Source: Clytia hemisphaerica
Lineage: Eukaryota; Cnidaria; Hydrozoa; Leptothecata; Clytiidae
Direction of reading: 5' to 3'
DNA length: 64,000 bases
NCBI GenBank assembly: GCA_902728285.1
Contig: CACVBU010000797.1
Span: 1 to 64,000, forward strand
Shown: one piece after another, positions 31,652 through 42,561 of the stretch
Layout of the letters: every line of letters starts with the position of its first letter
Numbering within the stretch: position 1 is the first letter of the stretch
Notes under the pieces: model-generated
Databases searched by the model: none
Seen by the model: only the letters and a program-made list of their open reading frames with translations
What the model was told of the DNA's origin: nothing
Program-made: the position numbers and the translations under genes

Positions 31652-32198
31652 ATGAGTGACATCAGCCTTCACGGAGACAATGAAAACGATGAATATATTG
31701 AGTCTGCTCAACGGTCACCAGCAAGAGAGTCCAACGAAGATCCTGATGTGGTAAGCCTGTTACAATTACTTTGATGCATTTCAGACCTGCAAATACTTTG
31801 ATTGCCTAATATTTTTGTTCTTGTATGTGCGCCAGATTTTAGATGTGGAGGGTTTCGAGTTATGTTCCTTCGCGTATCGAGATGAATTTATTTATTTTTC
31901 TTTCAGACTTTGAATTATGCTCATGTAATTTTTTTTTGCTTTTCAGTTACTTACGTTCCAAGCATTTTTGGTATACAGACGAGATAACCCAGGAAGTAAA
32001 TCCAAGAATGCTTACCTTTATTGGAAAAAGAATGGTGGGGAAGATCATCCCGGGTACGCTGAGAAGTGGAAAGCCAAACAGAAAAGAAGAATGAAAAAAC
32101 GAATAAATAAACACAAGATGAAGAAAGACTGCACAAGTGGTGCTAAACACTATCATATCCGGGTTGAAAGGGGGGGGGCAACTGTTAACATGAGCTAA
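31652..32198 (+). CDS. Small two-exon gene, basic C-terminus
   Basis: Exon 1 (31652-31750) starts MSDISLHGDNENDEYIESAQ and ends GTG|GTAAGC. Exon 2 starts after TTTTGCTTTTCAG at 31947 and runs open to TAA at 32196-32198. The spliced product is acidic at its N-terminus, then has LTFQAFLVYRRDNPGSKS, AYLYWKKNGGEDHPGYAEKW and a Lys/Arg-rich helix (KAKQKRRMKKRINKHK). The aromatic/basic pattern is faintly HMG-box-like, but I do not claim that family. The frame is intact, unlike its neighbours. It lies between the Helitron and the Academ-like gene and may belong to the enclosing element. Confidence 0.5.
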
Positions 32199-33114
32199 CA
32201 AATTTGCTTGTTTGTTAGCTCTCGACCTCAAATTCAAAATTCAAGCTCGCATCGTTTTTTAAACTTCAAGTTTTGTTTTAGTTGACAGTTGCCCTCCTTT
32301 TGAGTCATTTAATTGTTGTTGTTGTTATGTTGTTTTTTTTTGGTGTTTTTTTTTTTTTTCGTTTGTTTGATACTAGATTTTAAAGTTGTCAAGTTCTTTC
32401 CTCACAATCCATGATTGTCTTAATTGGTTCTGGATTGATAAATAGTTTAAACATTGCAAATTCTTTCAGGGCTCAGACTTAAGCCCAGCAACCTAAATCT
32501 CTTGTGTCCTGAATTAGATTCATCTACAAACTTTCAACTTTTCAACAGGAATTGTGAGGGACCTATTTTGTGTGATATCTATGATATCGATATTTAGTAA
32601 AATGAGTTGTGTTTTATACAACTAATCTCGAGTGAAAAATTCCGAGAGTAAAGGTAGATTGTTGATTTTTATCTTTTATTATATATTATTTATTATATAT
32701 TTTTTATTATATTTATTATGCACAGTAAAAAAAGAAATTTGTAGTTTTTAAATTATTATACTAGATAATATTCTATTAAAAAATGCAAACAATATCATAA
32801 CAGAAAATTTTGATATCAAGAATAATTCAATACATCTCATGCCCATTGCTAAGACCTAGCCGTTTAAAACTCTGTCAAGCTTAACATAAGGGGTATAACT
32901 AATGAAGTATAAGCCCGGAGGGATAGAATTAGGCTTATACTCCATTGGGTATAACGTATTTTTTAAATGGTCCAATTTGTTACGTTGTCGAATTTGAGGA
33001 CTTCTTTTTGCAAAATTGGTTTGAAGAAAAGCTACCCTATTTCTATTAACCTATACTAAACATCACCCACGGTACGAGATAAAAATCCCGCTTTTTAGTG
33101 AAGTGCTCGATACC
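32199..33114. other. Gap without gene
   Basis: AT-rich with T runs (32330-32365). Ends with TATACTAAACATCACCC at about 33052, related to the starts of repeats at 5117 and (minus) 7420. Confidence 0.35.
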
Positions 33115-33360
33115 TTAGTACACTCATTTTTTTATAAGCATAACGTTTATAAGCATACTGAAGCTCAAATTTCCAGAAAAATTAAGCATATACTAAGCAT
33201 ACATTGAGGCTGAGCCAAAGAAATTTTTAGAACCATAATTTTCATAAATTTCTTACCTAGCATAGCGTTAAGCATAACTCGAGGCTCAAAATTGAGCTTT
33301 AGGCATAGTAAGCTTCAGCCGAAATTTATCGTATGCTTATAAAAAAAATTAGTGTATTAG
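33115..33360. mobile_element. MITE, 238 bp, TTAG duplication
   Basis: The element runs 33119-33356. It begins TACACTCATTTTTTTATAAG and ends in a near-complement (CTTATAAAAAAAATTAGTGTA). TTAG flanks both ends. The interior is made of repeated AAGCATA and GAGGCTCA words. Similar GAGGCTCA words occur at 3094-3385. Confidence 0.75.
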
Positions 33361-33539
33361 AATTTTTACTTTCTGCGTCTTCGAGTTGTGAAGGAATTCT
33401 TGCGTTTTACAAACTACACGTTTTTGGTGTGGATCGAATCCGTTAGGTAATCTTTGGCAATTTTCTCATTCCTTTTCTTATTATGTAAATCGAAAGTATT
33501 TTTACATTTTTGGAAGATTTGTCAATAACCTTAGCCAGG

Positions 33540-33660
33540 CAATCAAAAGTATTTTTTTTGTCGCTTTTAGCAGCGAGCGCAGCGAGCGCTGAATTTCCTG
33601 AGTCACAAAACTTCGCTTTGCGAAAACGGAACGCTCGTTCCGCAACCCCTTTCATGTTGA
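33540..33660 (-). repeat. Fragment of a GC-rich dispersed repeat
   Basis: AGCGAGCGCAGCGAGCGCTG and AACGCTCGTTCCGCAA. The latter is the reverse complement of TTGCGGAACGAGCGTT at about 24896. Probably pieces of one dispersed family. Confidence 0.4.
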
Positions 33661-33995
33661 TTTATGTTATAATTAAAAGATAATTTGATTTGAGCGTTGC
33701 TTTATTTTTTTAGCTTCCATGTAACTAATATGTCTTTGTTTACATTCTAATTATTACAAAACAATATATTATGTTTTGATTCCATTGATAATGTTTGTCA
33801 TCCCATCTTTGTCTATTAATTTGGCCATGTGCAAATTTCTTGAAGTTAGAATCGTTGCATGAAATATTTTGAAGCAAAAATTTTTCATGGAGTCTTGATG
33901 ATACTGTAATGGAGATTTGAAAGATTACAGGAATTATCTAGTTTTGACTTCTTTTTAGAGAAATAAAAATTATGAGTTAGAAAATTAAATAAGTG

Positions 33996-36900
33996 ATGGA
34001 ACGTTGCATTATATGTAAGAAAGACTTCACTGATATAAAACAAGTCAGCGTTGGAAGAAAAGGTCTCAATACTTTGCTCAGAGCATGTAGTGATCGTGGT
34101 TTGGATGATTTGGCACGGTAAGTCTTTTCACCCTTTATTTGTTCTAAATCTTAAAAGTAAGATAATTTGCCCAGTCATGATACAACTTAAGGGTAGCAGG
34201 CATTTCAATAGGTTACATAGGCTGTTATCGAAGATTTATATTCAGACCAGTAATCTGTAGAACCCTGTAGTAATCTGCGTAAATGTATTTTTCATAGTTT
34301 TTTTTTTACTATATGAATGTAGAAATTTTATTTTGATTTTTGTATCAAGGGAGCTGCAAGAGACATCAAGCTCGAATGAGGGCGGTACCGTCACTGTCCA
34401 TGAACCATGCAGAAAGAAAATAATCGACAAGCGTACTATCCCATGTACAGTAGACAATCGACCTACGAAGCGTTTAAGATCTTCAAATGCTGCCGAGCTC
34501 TTATTTGAATGGAAGAAAAACTGCTTTCTTTGCAACAAAAAAGCTAATCGTAAATACTCAACAGTTGTAGCCGTGGAAACCCTACCTATCAAGAAACACT
34601 TGCTAGAATGTTCACGAGAGAGGAACGATGAATGGGGAGACAAGGTAAAAGATCGTTTAAACTCTTGTATTGACTTAGTCGCTGCAGAGGCTGTATACCA
34701 CATCGTTAGTATGAACCGCTTTCGATTGACCAAGTCCACCAAAGACAAGCCGTTAGGTAGACCAATCGACACATCGATGATGGAAAATTTCCAGAATGTA
34801 TGTCAATGGCTAGATGAAGGTGATGGCGATTTGCATACAATTACTGAAATATATGATAAGATGATCGAGCTGAGTGGAGGAACTGAATGTTACAGTCGAA
34901 GATATTTAAAAACGAAGCTTATGGAAAACTACAAGGAACATATATACTTCTTTCAGAGCGAGGGGAGAAGCGACATCATCGGCTTTAGACATATGAGTAA
35001 ATTCTTTATGGAAGAGTTTATGAGGATGAAGGAGCGGACTCCAGTTGACTTGATAACAGCTGCACTAAAAATTGTAAAAAGTGATATAAGAGAAATGCCA
35101 ATAGACAAAACATTTTACCCATCGTTGTTTGAAATGAGGAACTTGGACTATCAAGCTGAATGGGTACCCGAAAGCTTACAGATATTTCTTTCACAATTAT
35201 TTTCTTCAAAGCTAAAACAAATTTGCATAGACCAAACCATCACACAAGCATCGATACCAAGGTCATCTATCGCACCGATACCTTTTGGGATTGGCGTAGA
35301 CCTTGATAAATCTTTCGCCACGAGATGGTTCGTTGATCATCTCGCAAAATTTGGCTTTTCTGTGTCATCTGGAGAAGTTAAGCTATTCAAGGAATCTGCC
35401 ATAGCATCTTTTACCAAGGACAACATTGTGCCTGAGGATACAGCATCCGATCAACAACCACCTGAATATCCTGCAGCCACCCAATCATCACCTACGAATC
35501 CACCAATCACCCAATCGCCACATGAGGGTCCAATAGCAATCCAACAACAACCTGAGGCCATACCAGCCACCGAACCGCAACCTGAGACCCAAACTACCCA
35601 ACTACCGCCTGAGAATCCGCCAACCACCCACCTGCAACCTGAGGATCAACCAGTCACCCAACCGTTGCCTGAGGGTCCACTAACCACCCAATTGCAACCT
35701 GAGAATCAACCAGCCACCCAAACGTCGCTTGAGAATTCAACAGCCACCCAACCGTCGCCTGAGAATCCGCCTACCACCCACCTGAAACCTGAGCATCAAC
35801 CAGCAACCCAAACGTCGCTTGAGAATTCAACAGCCACCCAACCGTCGCCTGAGAATTCAACAGCCACCCAACCGTCGCCTGAGAATTCAACAGCCACCCA
35901 ACCGTCGCCTGAGAATTCAACAGCCACCCAACCGTCGCCTGAGAATTCAAAAGCCACCCAACCGTCGCCTGAGAATCCAACAGCCGCCCATTCCAAGGCT
36001 AACCAATCAAAGAAAACATTAGATCAATTTTCGGCTGATAATGCAGATCACAATATCCGCACTCTTACTGGGAAAGGAACTTTTCATGGGATAGGAATAA
36101 TCAAAATTTCCACAAACAAAACGTCTAAACATCGAGCACTCAAACGCTTAAAGCAACCTTTCTGGCTCATCCATACCAATCTTTGATTTGTACGGCTCAA
36201 GCTTCAACGGTTTGAAGGAGCTTAAATTCAATTCTGTCAAAGCAACTGAAACCATATCTTCTGCCGAAATGACACTAGATTTTCTTTGGCACTCAGCATG
36301 GTTCTTTGCCTCAACCAAAAATCCTCGTCCAAACTGGTCTGGTTTCATGATGCACGCCACCTCACAAAACTCAAATGTGTATGACGTAGCTTCCGTTGAA
36401 TTTCTTCCTATCATTGATTTAAATTCTTCAAACGACAGTTGCATCTATTCGACGCTTTTATTTGTCATCGAAGAAGCAAAGAAAACAAAGATACCTGTTC
36501 CTGTTATTACATTTGACCAACCGTTATGGCAGAAAGCTTTGGGTATCATCAAGTTAAAGAAATTAAAGATTGTTAGTCGACTTGGCGGTTTTCATACCTT
36601 AATGAGTTTTCTTGGAAGTATTGGTAATCTTATGAAAGGGTCGGGTCTAGATGAGTTATTCGAAGAGGTGTATTCTGGGGATACCGTTAAGCATATCGAT
36701 TCAGGTCATGCTGTTGCAAGGGTAATAAGGGCGCATCTTTTGGCACAAAGCGCTCTTGTTAACCACATCACAAGTACCTTGGTTGACGAAAAGAAGTTGG
36801 ACATCGAAGGCCTCGAATCATCATATGTAAAGGCGATGGATGAAGGGTTCACAAATGAAGATCTCGCGTCACTAAGTGATACCAAGGCGCCATCAAAGAC

Positions 36901-39565
36901 ATGGAGGAGAGCATAGCAACCTTTTCAACCACGATGTCGGAAGAGTCACGAACGGCAAAGCTCTGGCTGCCATACATCAACTATGTCAAAATTGTAAAAG
37001 AGTTCATCGTAGCAGAGAGAAGCTGCAATTGGTACCTCCACATTCAAACTATCAAAAAGATGCAAAATCTGTTCGCAGCCACAGGCCACCGAGACTATGC
37101 CAAGTGCTCCCGAATCTATGTACAAGAGATGGAAAGTTGGATCTCTTCAAACGAGTGGTTGCGGGAACAGTTTGAAGAGGGTCGCCATGCCGTAAGGAGA
37201 TCAAACAGATTTTGGGCTGGACTTTGGTCGGACCTGGTGATTGAGCAAACGTTAATGAGATCAATAAAGTGTGCAGGGGGTCTGACGAGAGGCAGAGGTT
37301 TGGGCGAGAACGTTCGAAATCTTTGGACGATGAGTGTTGGCTTCACAGCAGCAGTTCATGAATCAATGGTCCAACTCTCAGGAATTCAAACCGTTGCAAG
37401 CGACCAAAACATTGAGATGGGCAAGAATCGAAGAAGCAAAGATAGTGAAGACTGTCAGAAGTTTTTCGAATGGATCGAAGTCAGAAATCCCTTTAATATG
37501 GTCGATGATAACCTACACTCACTGTCAACCGGCTGTATATCCATCAAAGGAAAGGAGAAAGTCAATTGCGATGATGCCGAGAATGTCGGGAAGAAGATCC
37601 AAAGTCAATTGGATGATGTTGTTTTCACGGAGGCGAAATTCCTAAAAAAGGATCTTCTCGTGCCTCTTGACCACCTAACCAATGAGCCACTTGATGTCGA
37701 CAGCAAAGATCTAGTCAGTGTCAACCCTACTCTCCTGTTCACCAGACTCGCAGCTATTGCAGAACGCGAAGAGAATGTTGAACAGTTTTTCGACTATGAG
37801 TTGAACCATCAGGCTCTTTCCTTGTTCAAAAATGGTCTGATGAGAAAGCCTGATAAAGCTGCTTTGAAGAAAAGCCTGTTACCCGAAAAAGATGCCACAA
37901 CTATGAATGTAGCGCAGATGCAGCACGTCTTGGATGGAGGAGCCTTACTTCATAGAGTCCCTTGGTCGAAAGGAACGCGATTCGACGAGGTTGCCAAAGC
38001 GTACGTCAGCTACGTGAGGAGGCACTATGGCAAAGCGAGGATCGTTTTTGATGGATACGAGGACCCCATGTCCATCAAAGCCAGTGAACACATTAGGAGG
38101 TCGTCAAAAGGATCTTCGCGAAATATCAACGTCATACCTGATAACAATGTACCGTATTCAAAGGAGAGATTCCTATCGAACAACCATAACAAAAGCCAAC
38201 TTATCGATCTTCTAAAACGTTCATTCCAAGCTGAAGGCCACACAGTAAAGGTCTGCAGAGGTGTTGCTGACGCTTTGATAGTGAAAGATGCATTGGAATG
38301 TGCTGAGAGAAAAGACGTTGTCGTGGTAGCCGATGATACAGATGTTGCCGTCATGCTCCTTTACCACTGGAAAGAGAACCTACACGACATCTACCTATTG
38401 CAAGAAAATACTGGGAAATGCTGGAGCATCAAACAATCTTCAAATAAAATCAAGGTATTACCAAAACTTCCTTATCCTATCTTCCAAACGCCTTTATAAT
38501 GTATTTTACTTTGATTTTTCTACTCACGTTCTAAAAGCCTCTTACACAAAATTAGTTAGTTTGCTAAAAGATTTAGAACCTTTACGAGTCAGCCTCTGAA
38601 GAATTTTGTCAATTTCCATTTTAGGACATCAAAGATCATCTCCTGTTCATCCACGCCTGGTCAGGGTGTGACTCGACATCTGCGATTTATAACAAGGGGA
38701 AAACAAGCTTCCTCAATCTGGTTCGAAAGTCTAAGAAGATGCAATCTGCTGCAGAGATAATGACCAATACTTGGACCGAAAAATCGAAGATCGGAGAAGT
38801 CTCAATCAGTATATTTGTTGATTTGTACGGTGGAAAAGATCGATCTAGCTTGAGACAGCTACGGTAGGATTTCAATTTAATTACGTAGTCAATCAGTTTA
38901 AGACAGGCATTTAAAAAAGAAAGAATTATGACGAAAGAAATTGTTTCAGTTTTTACAAAGCTAAAATTTGATTTCTTCTTGAAATGATATTTCTAATTCT
39001 TGTCTTATGTTTCAGCTATACCAAGTACAAGCAAATGCTCAGCGATGGATTGATTGAACCAGAGAAACTTCCTCCGTCTGAAAGAAGCGCTTATTACCAT
39101 GGGTTGAGAGTCCATCTTCAAATTATGCAATGGTTGTTGATGGACGAAGATGACACAACTTTCAAGCCGATTGAATGGGGTTGGAATCAATCTGTTGGGT
39201 ATCTATAGCCAACGGCAACCGACAAACCGGTAGCTCCACCTGAAATTCTCCACATAATTAGTGTGGTACTAACATATGTTCCTGCAGAAAGAATGCGCTA
39301 AAATGTATGTCTTCTTGTGGTGACTGTCACGGAGAGGATTGCAACAACAAAAAGGTTAGTTTACATTTAACTGTGTCAACTTAGGTAAACAGCTTCACAG
39401 CCTTATAAAATGCCTTCACACATTCTAAAATTCACCATTTTTTTTCAGCTGTCGGATCAAACTCGATATGACGAAGATGGATTCGGCGATACCAATCAAC
39501 AAGACGATACCAATCACCAAGGCGATGACAAGCACCGAAATGTGTTTGAAGATATTTTTGAATGA
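33996..39565 (+). pseudogene. Academ-like transposon protein with FEN1/XPG-type nuclease region
   Basis: Multi-exon gene. Exon 1 (33996-34117) encodes MERCIICKKDF and ends G|GTAAGT. Exon 2 starts at 34350 and encodes VHEPCRKKIID, a further CFLCNKK finger, helical regions, then a Pro/Thr/Gln repeat tract (35440-35990). Single-base shifts near 36161 and 36885 break the frame. 36901-38455 holds the nuclease part: IVFDGYEDPMSIKASEHIRR, SKERFLSNNHNKSQLI, GVADALIVKDALECAERKDV, VVADDTDVAVMLLYHW. Exons from about 38623 (LLFIHAWSGCDSTSAIYNKGK, shown in part) and 39016 follow, with a TAG at about 39207. A frame-shifted Cys cluster (CSCRKNALKCMSSCGDCHGE) and a final exon end at 39563-39565. FEN1/XPG-like nucleases cleave flap structures. 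Assignment to the nuclease-bearing Academ class is from recalled features. Confidence 0.65.
35440..35990 (+). repeat. Coding minisatellite, 30-bp unit
   Basis: Direct repeats of GAGAATTCAACAGCCACCCA plus ACCGTCGCCT; five almost identical units in 35820-35970, more diverged ones before. They encode a PENSTATQPS decapeptide. The frame is kept, because the unit is a multiple of three. Confidence 0.95.
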
Positions 39566-39677
39566 AGAAACTCAATAATCACTTTAAAACTCCACTTTTC
39601 TCGCTCTTTCATGTGTTGACTAGCCCCTGAATATCATAGATGTTATAGATTCAAGACACTTTATTTCTCCTGATTTT

Positions 39678-39994
39678 GTGCTGATGACGTCATAGGCATT
39701 TGGACCAATTTTACTCACATTCAGTACATTTTCAGAATTTTTCGTAAACAAAAGAGTTGTTCAGTTTCAAATTTGCGATCGATTGATATATAATACTTGT
39801 ATGTTTGAGCAACTTGAATTTTGACCAAATTTCCTAGCAGCCATTATAGATTATGACGTCATAACTTGGGACGCCAAGGTGCTGAAGGTGGGGGGTTTTA
39901 ATACGAAGTTCCTAATACCTTCCCCCAACTCTGTGCCAAATTTCAGCTTTATACTATTTATTTCCAGGTCATGACCTAATTCTCCTCTACTACG
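39678..39994. repeat. Right long inverted repeat of the 15.7 kb unit
   Basis: Reverse complement of 24256-24575. It starts about 110 bases after the stop of the Academ-like gene and ends at TCTCCTCTACTACGA. Flanking bases GCCA (right) and GCCA (left, just before CTCGATAG) may be a short target duplication, but the exact termini are uncertain. Confidence 0.75.
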
Positions 39995-41135
39995 ATGCCA
40001 TACAATTGATGAAAGAATACATAGTTAATTGATAACCAATCATTGGACAAGATGTCAATTGATATTCCGATAATCCATGAGGCGGTAGGTAAACAAACAA
40101 CATCATCAATTACAATACTCAAGACTTTGATCAAGCCAATTGAACAATTGATCATCGATTGGCTTTTTAGGAAGGATTGATATCGATCAATTATAGTTTC
40201 TATTTCTATTTCTATTTCTATTGGCTGAGTTGTAGGAGGCTTTTAAGGCCTTCTTTCTTAGACTTTCCCAACTATAGACACTATCAGGCTGATGCCATTT
40301 TCAACTTTTCCCCAACTTGCAATGAAAAAAAAAATGAAGAAGAAGAAATCAGCGGCCACACACGATGGAGCGCATGATGTTACTCGCTTTGTTTATAGAT
40401 TGGGTGGTAGGTGGCGTGCATTATCTAATTCTCAAATCAGCATTGGCCATTTTGAATGAAAAAACAAATTAAAAAGGGCACACTAACAGTGAAAGTTTTT
40501 TGTCGTTACGGACCCTCCCGATGCACTGGACACGCAAAATGTCCGGTGTTAAGATCGAATACTTTTCAACATCCGACAATGCACGCACCAGACATCTAAG
40601 ACAAGCTAAGATCATGGAATCAAAAATGCCGCTGTGTACTCTACTGAAAATAATTATCTCCTCTCATCTCTTGGAACTTCAAAAACCATAACATTAGACA
40701 TAAACTCATGCTGAAAAAATCAATTGTATAACCCCTATTATATAATAATAATAATTATTCTTCTGGGACTAGCGCAGCAAAATGACGTCATGTTTCGAAT
40801 CAATATATTGATCTGAACCCCCTGATTAATAGAGACAAAAATACTTGTTTTTACTAATGTCTTAAAACCAGGAGATTACTATTTTCTTGCACCAGAAAGA
40901 AAGGATGACGTCATAATTATCTGCTTTCAATTTTTGTGTTTGAAAGTGTGGTGTGTGTACTCCGTCTTCGTGGAATTTTTTAATGGAATCAAAACAGAAT
41001 ATGATAATGTACGTAAAATACTGTTCTCAACTTGAATAAAACGAAAAGTTTATGGTAAATAAAAAAAATTGTGGAAATGTTTACATTTATTTGATATTAA
41101 TTTCTGGCAAATGTAATTTCAACACTATAATGTAT
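39995..41135. other. Gap with microsatellites
   Basis: (TTTCTA)n at 40197-40222 and ATAATA at 40742-40755. No gene was recognised. Confidence 0.4.
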
Positions 41136-41137
41136 AG

Positions 41138-41460
41138 ATTCGGAACGCTCTCACCAGTCGTGCTATCACTTATTTTACACACTGGCTCGTACACTATCCA
41201 CAGTTGTGCTATTATTAATTTTACACACTGACTTGGATGATTTCCACAATCGTGCTATCAGATATTTACACACTGGGTCGGACACTTCAACAGTTGTGCT
41301 ATCTGGTATTTTACACACTGGTTTGGACGCTCTCAACAGTCGCGCTATTTATTTTACACACTCGCTCGGACACTATTACACTATGGGCTATTAGTAATTT
41401 TACACACTGGCTAGGATGTTATCCACAGTCAGGCCATCGGATATTTTGTACACTGGTACT
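41138..41460. repeat. Tandem repeat, about 45-50 bp unit, six to seven copies
   Basis: Units of the form ATTTTACACACTGGCTCGGA, CACTNTCCACAGTTGTGCTAT with 10-25 % divergence and small indels. Frames through it are not genes. Confidence 0.9.
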
Positions 41461-41647
41461 ATCTATATATTTTATTTATATTTAATAATTAGCATTAAAC
41501 ACAAATGTTCATTATCACTACATCGCTACATGGCTTAACTTCGGTAACCTTAAGGCCTCTTTGCCTTGCTATTGCCACTGTCCTGGCTGCCTTAGTCCAT
41601 ACAGGACACCAGGCAACTTATTGGTTCCCTTGCTTGATATGATGAAG

Positions 41648-41785
41648 GCCCGGGGGTACTAGGGTTGCGAGCTGACAGGGAGTGCCGCCCGACTTTTGGA
41701 CTTTGGACCCTTACCAGAACTAAAAAGGAGAAAACAAAGGAAAATTTTGGGAATTTTACGACCCTTAGCGGGGCAAATTTGAAGA
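41648..41785. repeat. GC-ended MITE, truncated copy
   Basis: CCCGGGGGTACTAGGGTTGC, then the same interior as the copy at 60205 as far as TTACGACCCTTAGCGGGGC. The right half is missing. Confidence 0.75.
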
Positions 41786-41929
41786 CTAAGCACAAACTTT
41801 AAATGTTTTTGTACAACGTCTTTAATTTTTATTTGGTATGATAATTGTGCAAATAACAATTTTGTGTTCAGTCTTGAAAGGCCTACAAACAGGGTTGTTC
41901 TTTTACTAATTTTAGTGCACCTACTCTCA

Positions 41930-42175
41930 GGTACCTATTAGACGGGGGGTTGGAAAAAATCTGAAAACTTAATAAGCGGGGGGGGGGGATTGGAATAAAA
42001 ATGTCCTGGGTGGAAAATTTTTGAAAAGGAGGCTAATACAGCATAATTAGGACAAATAAAGGAAATTTCAAAAACATTTCCCCAAAAACTAATAAGCGGG
42101 GGAGGGGGTTGGAATAAGAATGTTCTGGGTGGAAAATTTTCGAATAATTAATTAGCGCGGGGGACGGCTATTAGG
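41930..42175. repeat. GC-run dispersed repeat family B, copy 2
   Basis: Starts TCTCAGGTACCTATTAGACG and ends TATTAGGTAACCGAGA. Two internal units of AATAAGCGGGGG...TTGGAATAA.AATGT. Partner of 15775-16030. Confidence 0.75.
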
Positions 42176-42561
42176 TAACCGAGAATACACGACTTGCTGT
42201 ATGGCAATCTAATTGTATTTATGGATATTTTGACTTTTTTACTGTCTAATCTGTTAATCGTGTTAACCTTTTAGAATTTAAGAGACACCAAGACAAAGCA
42301 ACTGAACTGGCACTATGACTTTGATATTTGACAATGGCCAAAAGTTTTCCATTTAATCAGAAGGATACTGACTGACGACAAACTGAAAAGAAAACACCAC
42401 AAGTGATCCCTACAATATGTGAAAAGTATTAGATCTTTTTTTAAATGAACAATATGAGTGACTGATTGACTGACTGACCGACTGACATGCCTTTTAAAGA
42501 ATGTTATAGTGTTTCAATCCCAAGTATAGTATGTTTTAATTTTGATTCCTCTTTTTTTTAG

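Larger units (their letters stand above)
24253..39994. mobile_element. 15.7 kb composite: Academ-like element containing a Helitron
   Basis: Inverted repeats of about 320 bp enclose the Academ-like nuclease gene (+), a two-exon small gene, a MITE and a Helitron Rep-helicase unit. I infer that the Academ-like element is the host and the Helitron a later insertion. The reasons are that the Academ-like gene ends right beside the right repeat and Helitrons lack terminal inverted repeats. An alternative is that the two repeats are independent insertions of one dispersed family. Confidence 0.5.

Noticed and set aside
33420..33450. tRNA B-box-like GGATCGAATCC
   Set aside because: No matching A box at the right distance and no cloverleaf could be drawn.
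35771..36022. Three repetitive frames (two on -, one on +) overlapping the minisatellite
   Set aside because: They are other-frame readings of a 30-bp repeat within the Academ-like gene; a multiple-of-three repeat opens every frame.
41138..41460. Possible CRISPR-like array
   Set aside because: Units are contiguous and similar along their full length, with no unique spacers, in a eukaryotic setting; it is an ordinary tandem repeat.
41206..41485. Overlapping plus-strand frames
   Set aside because: Readings of the 45-50 bp tandem repeat; codon pattern follows the repeat.
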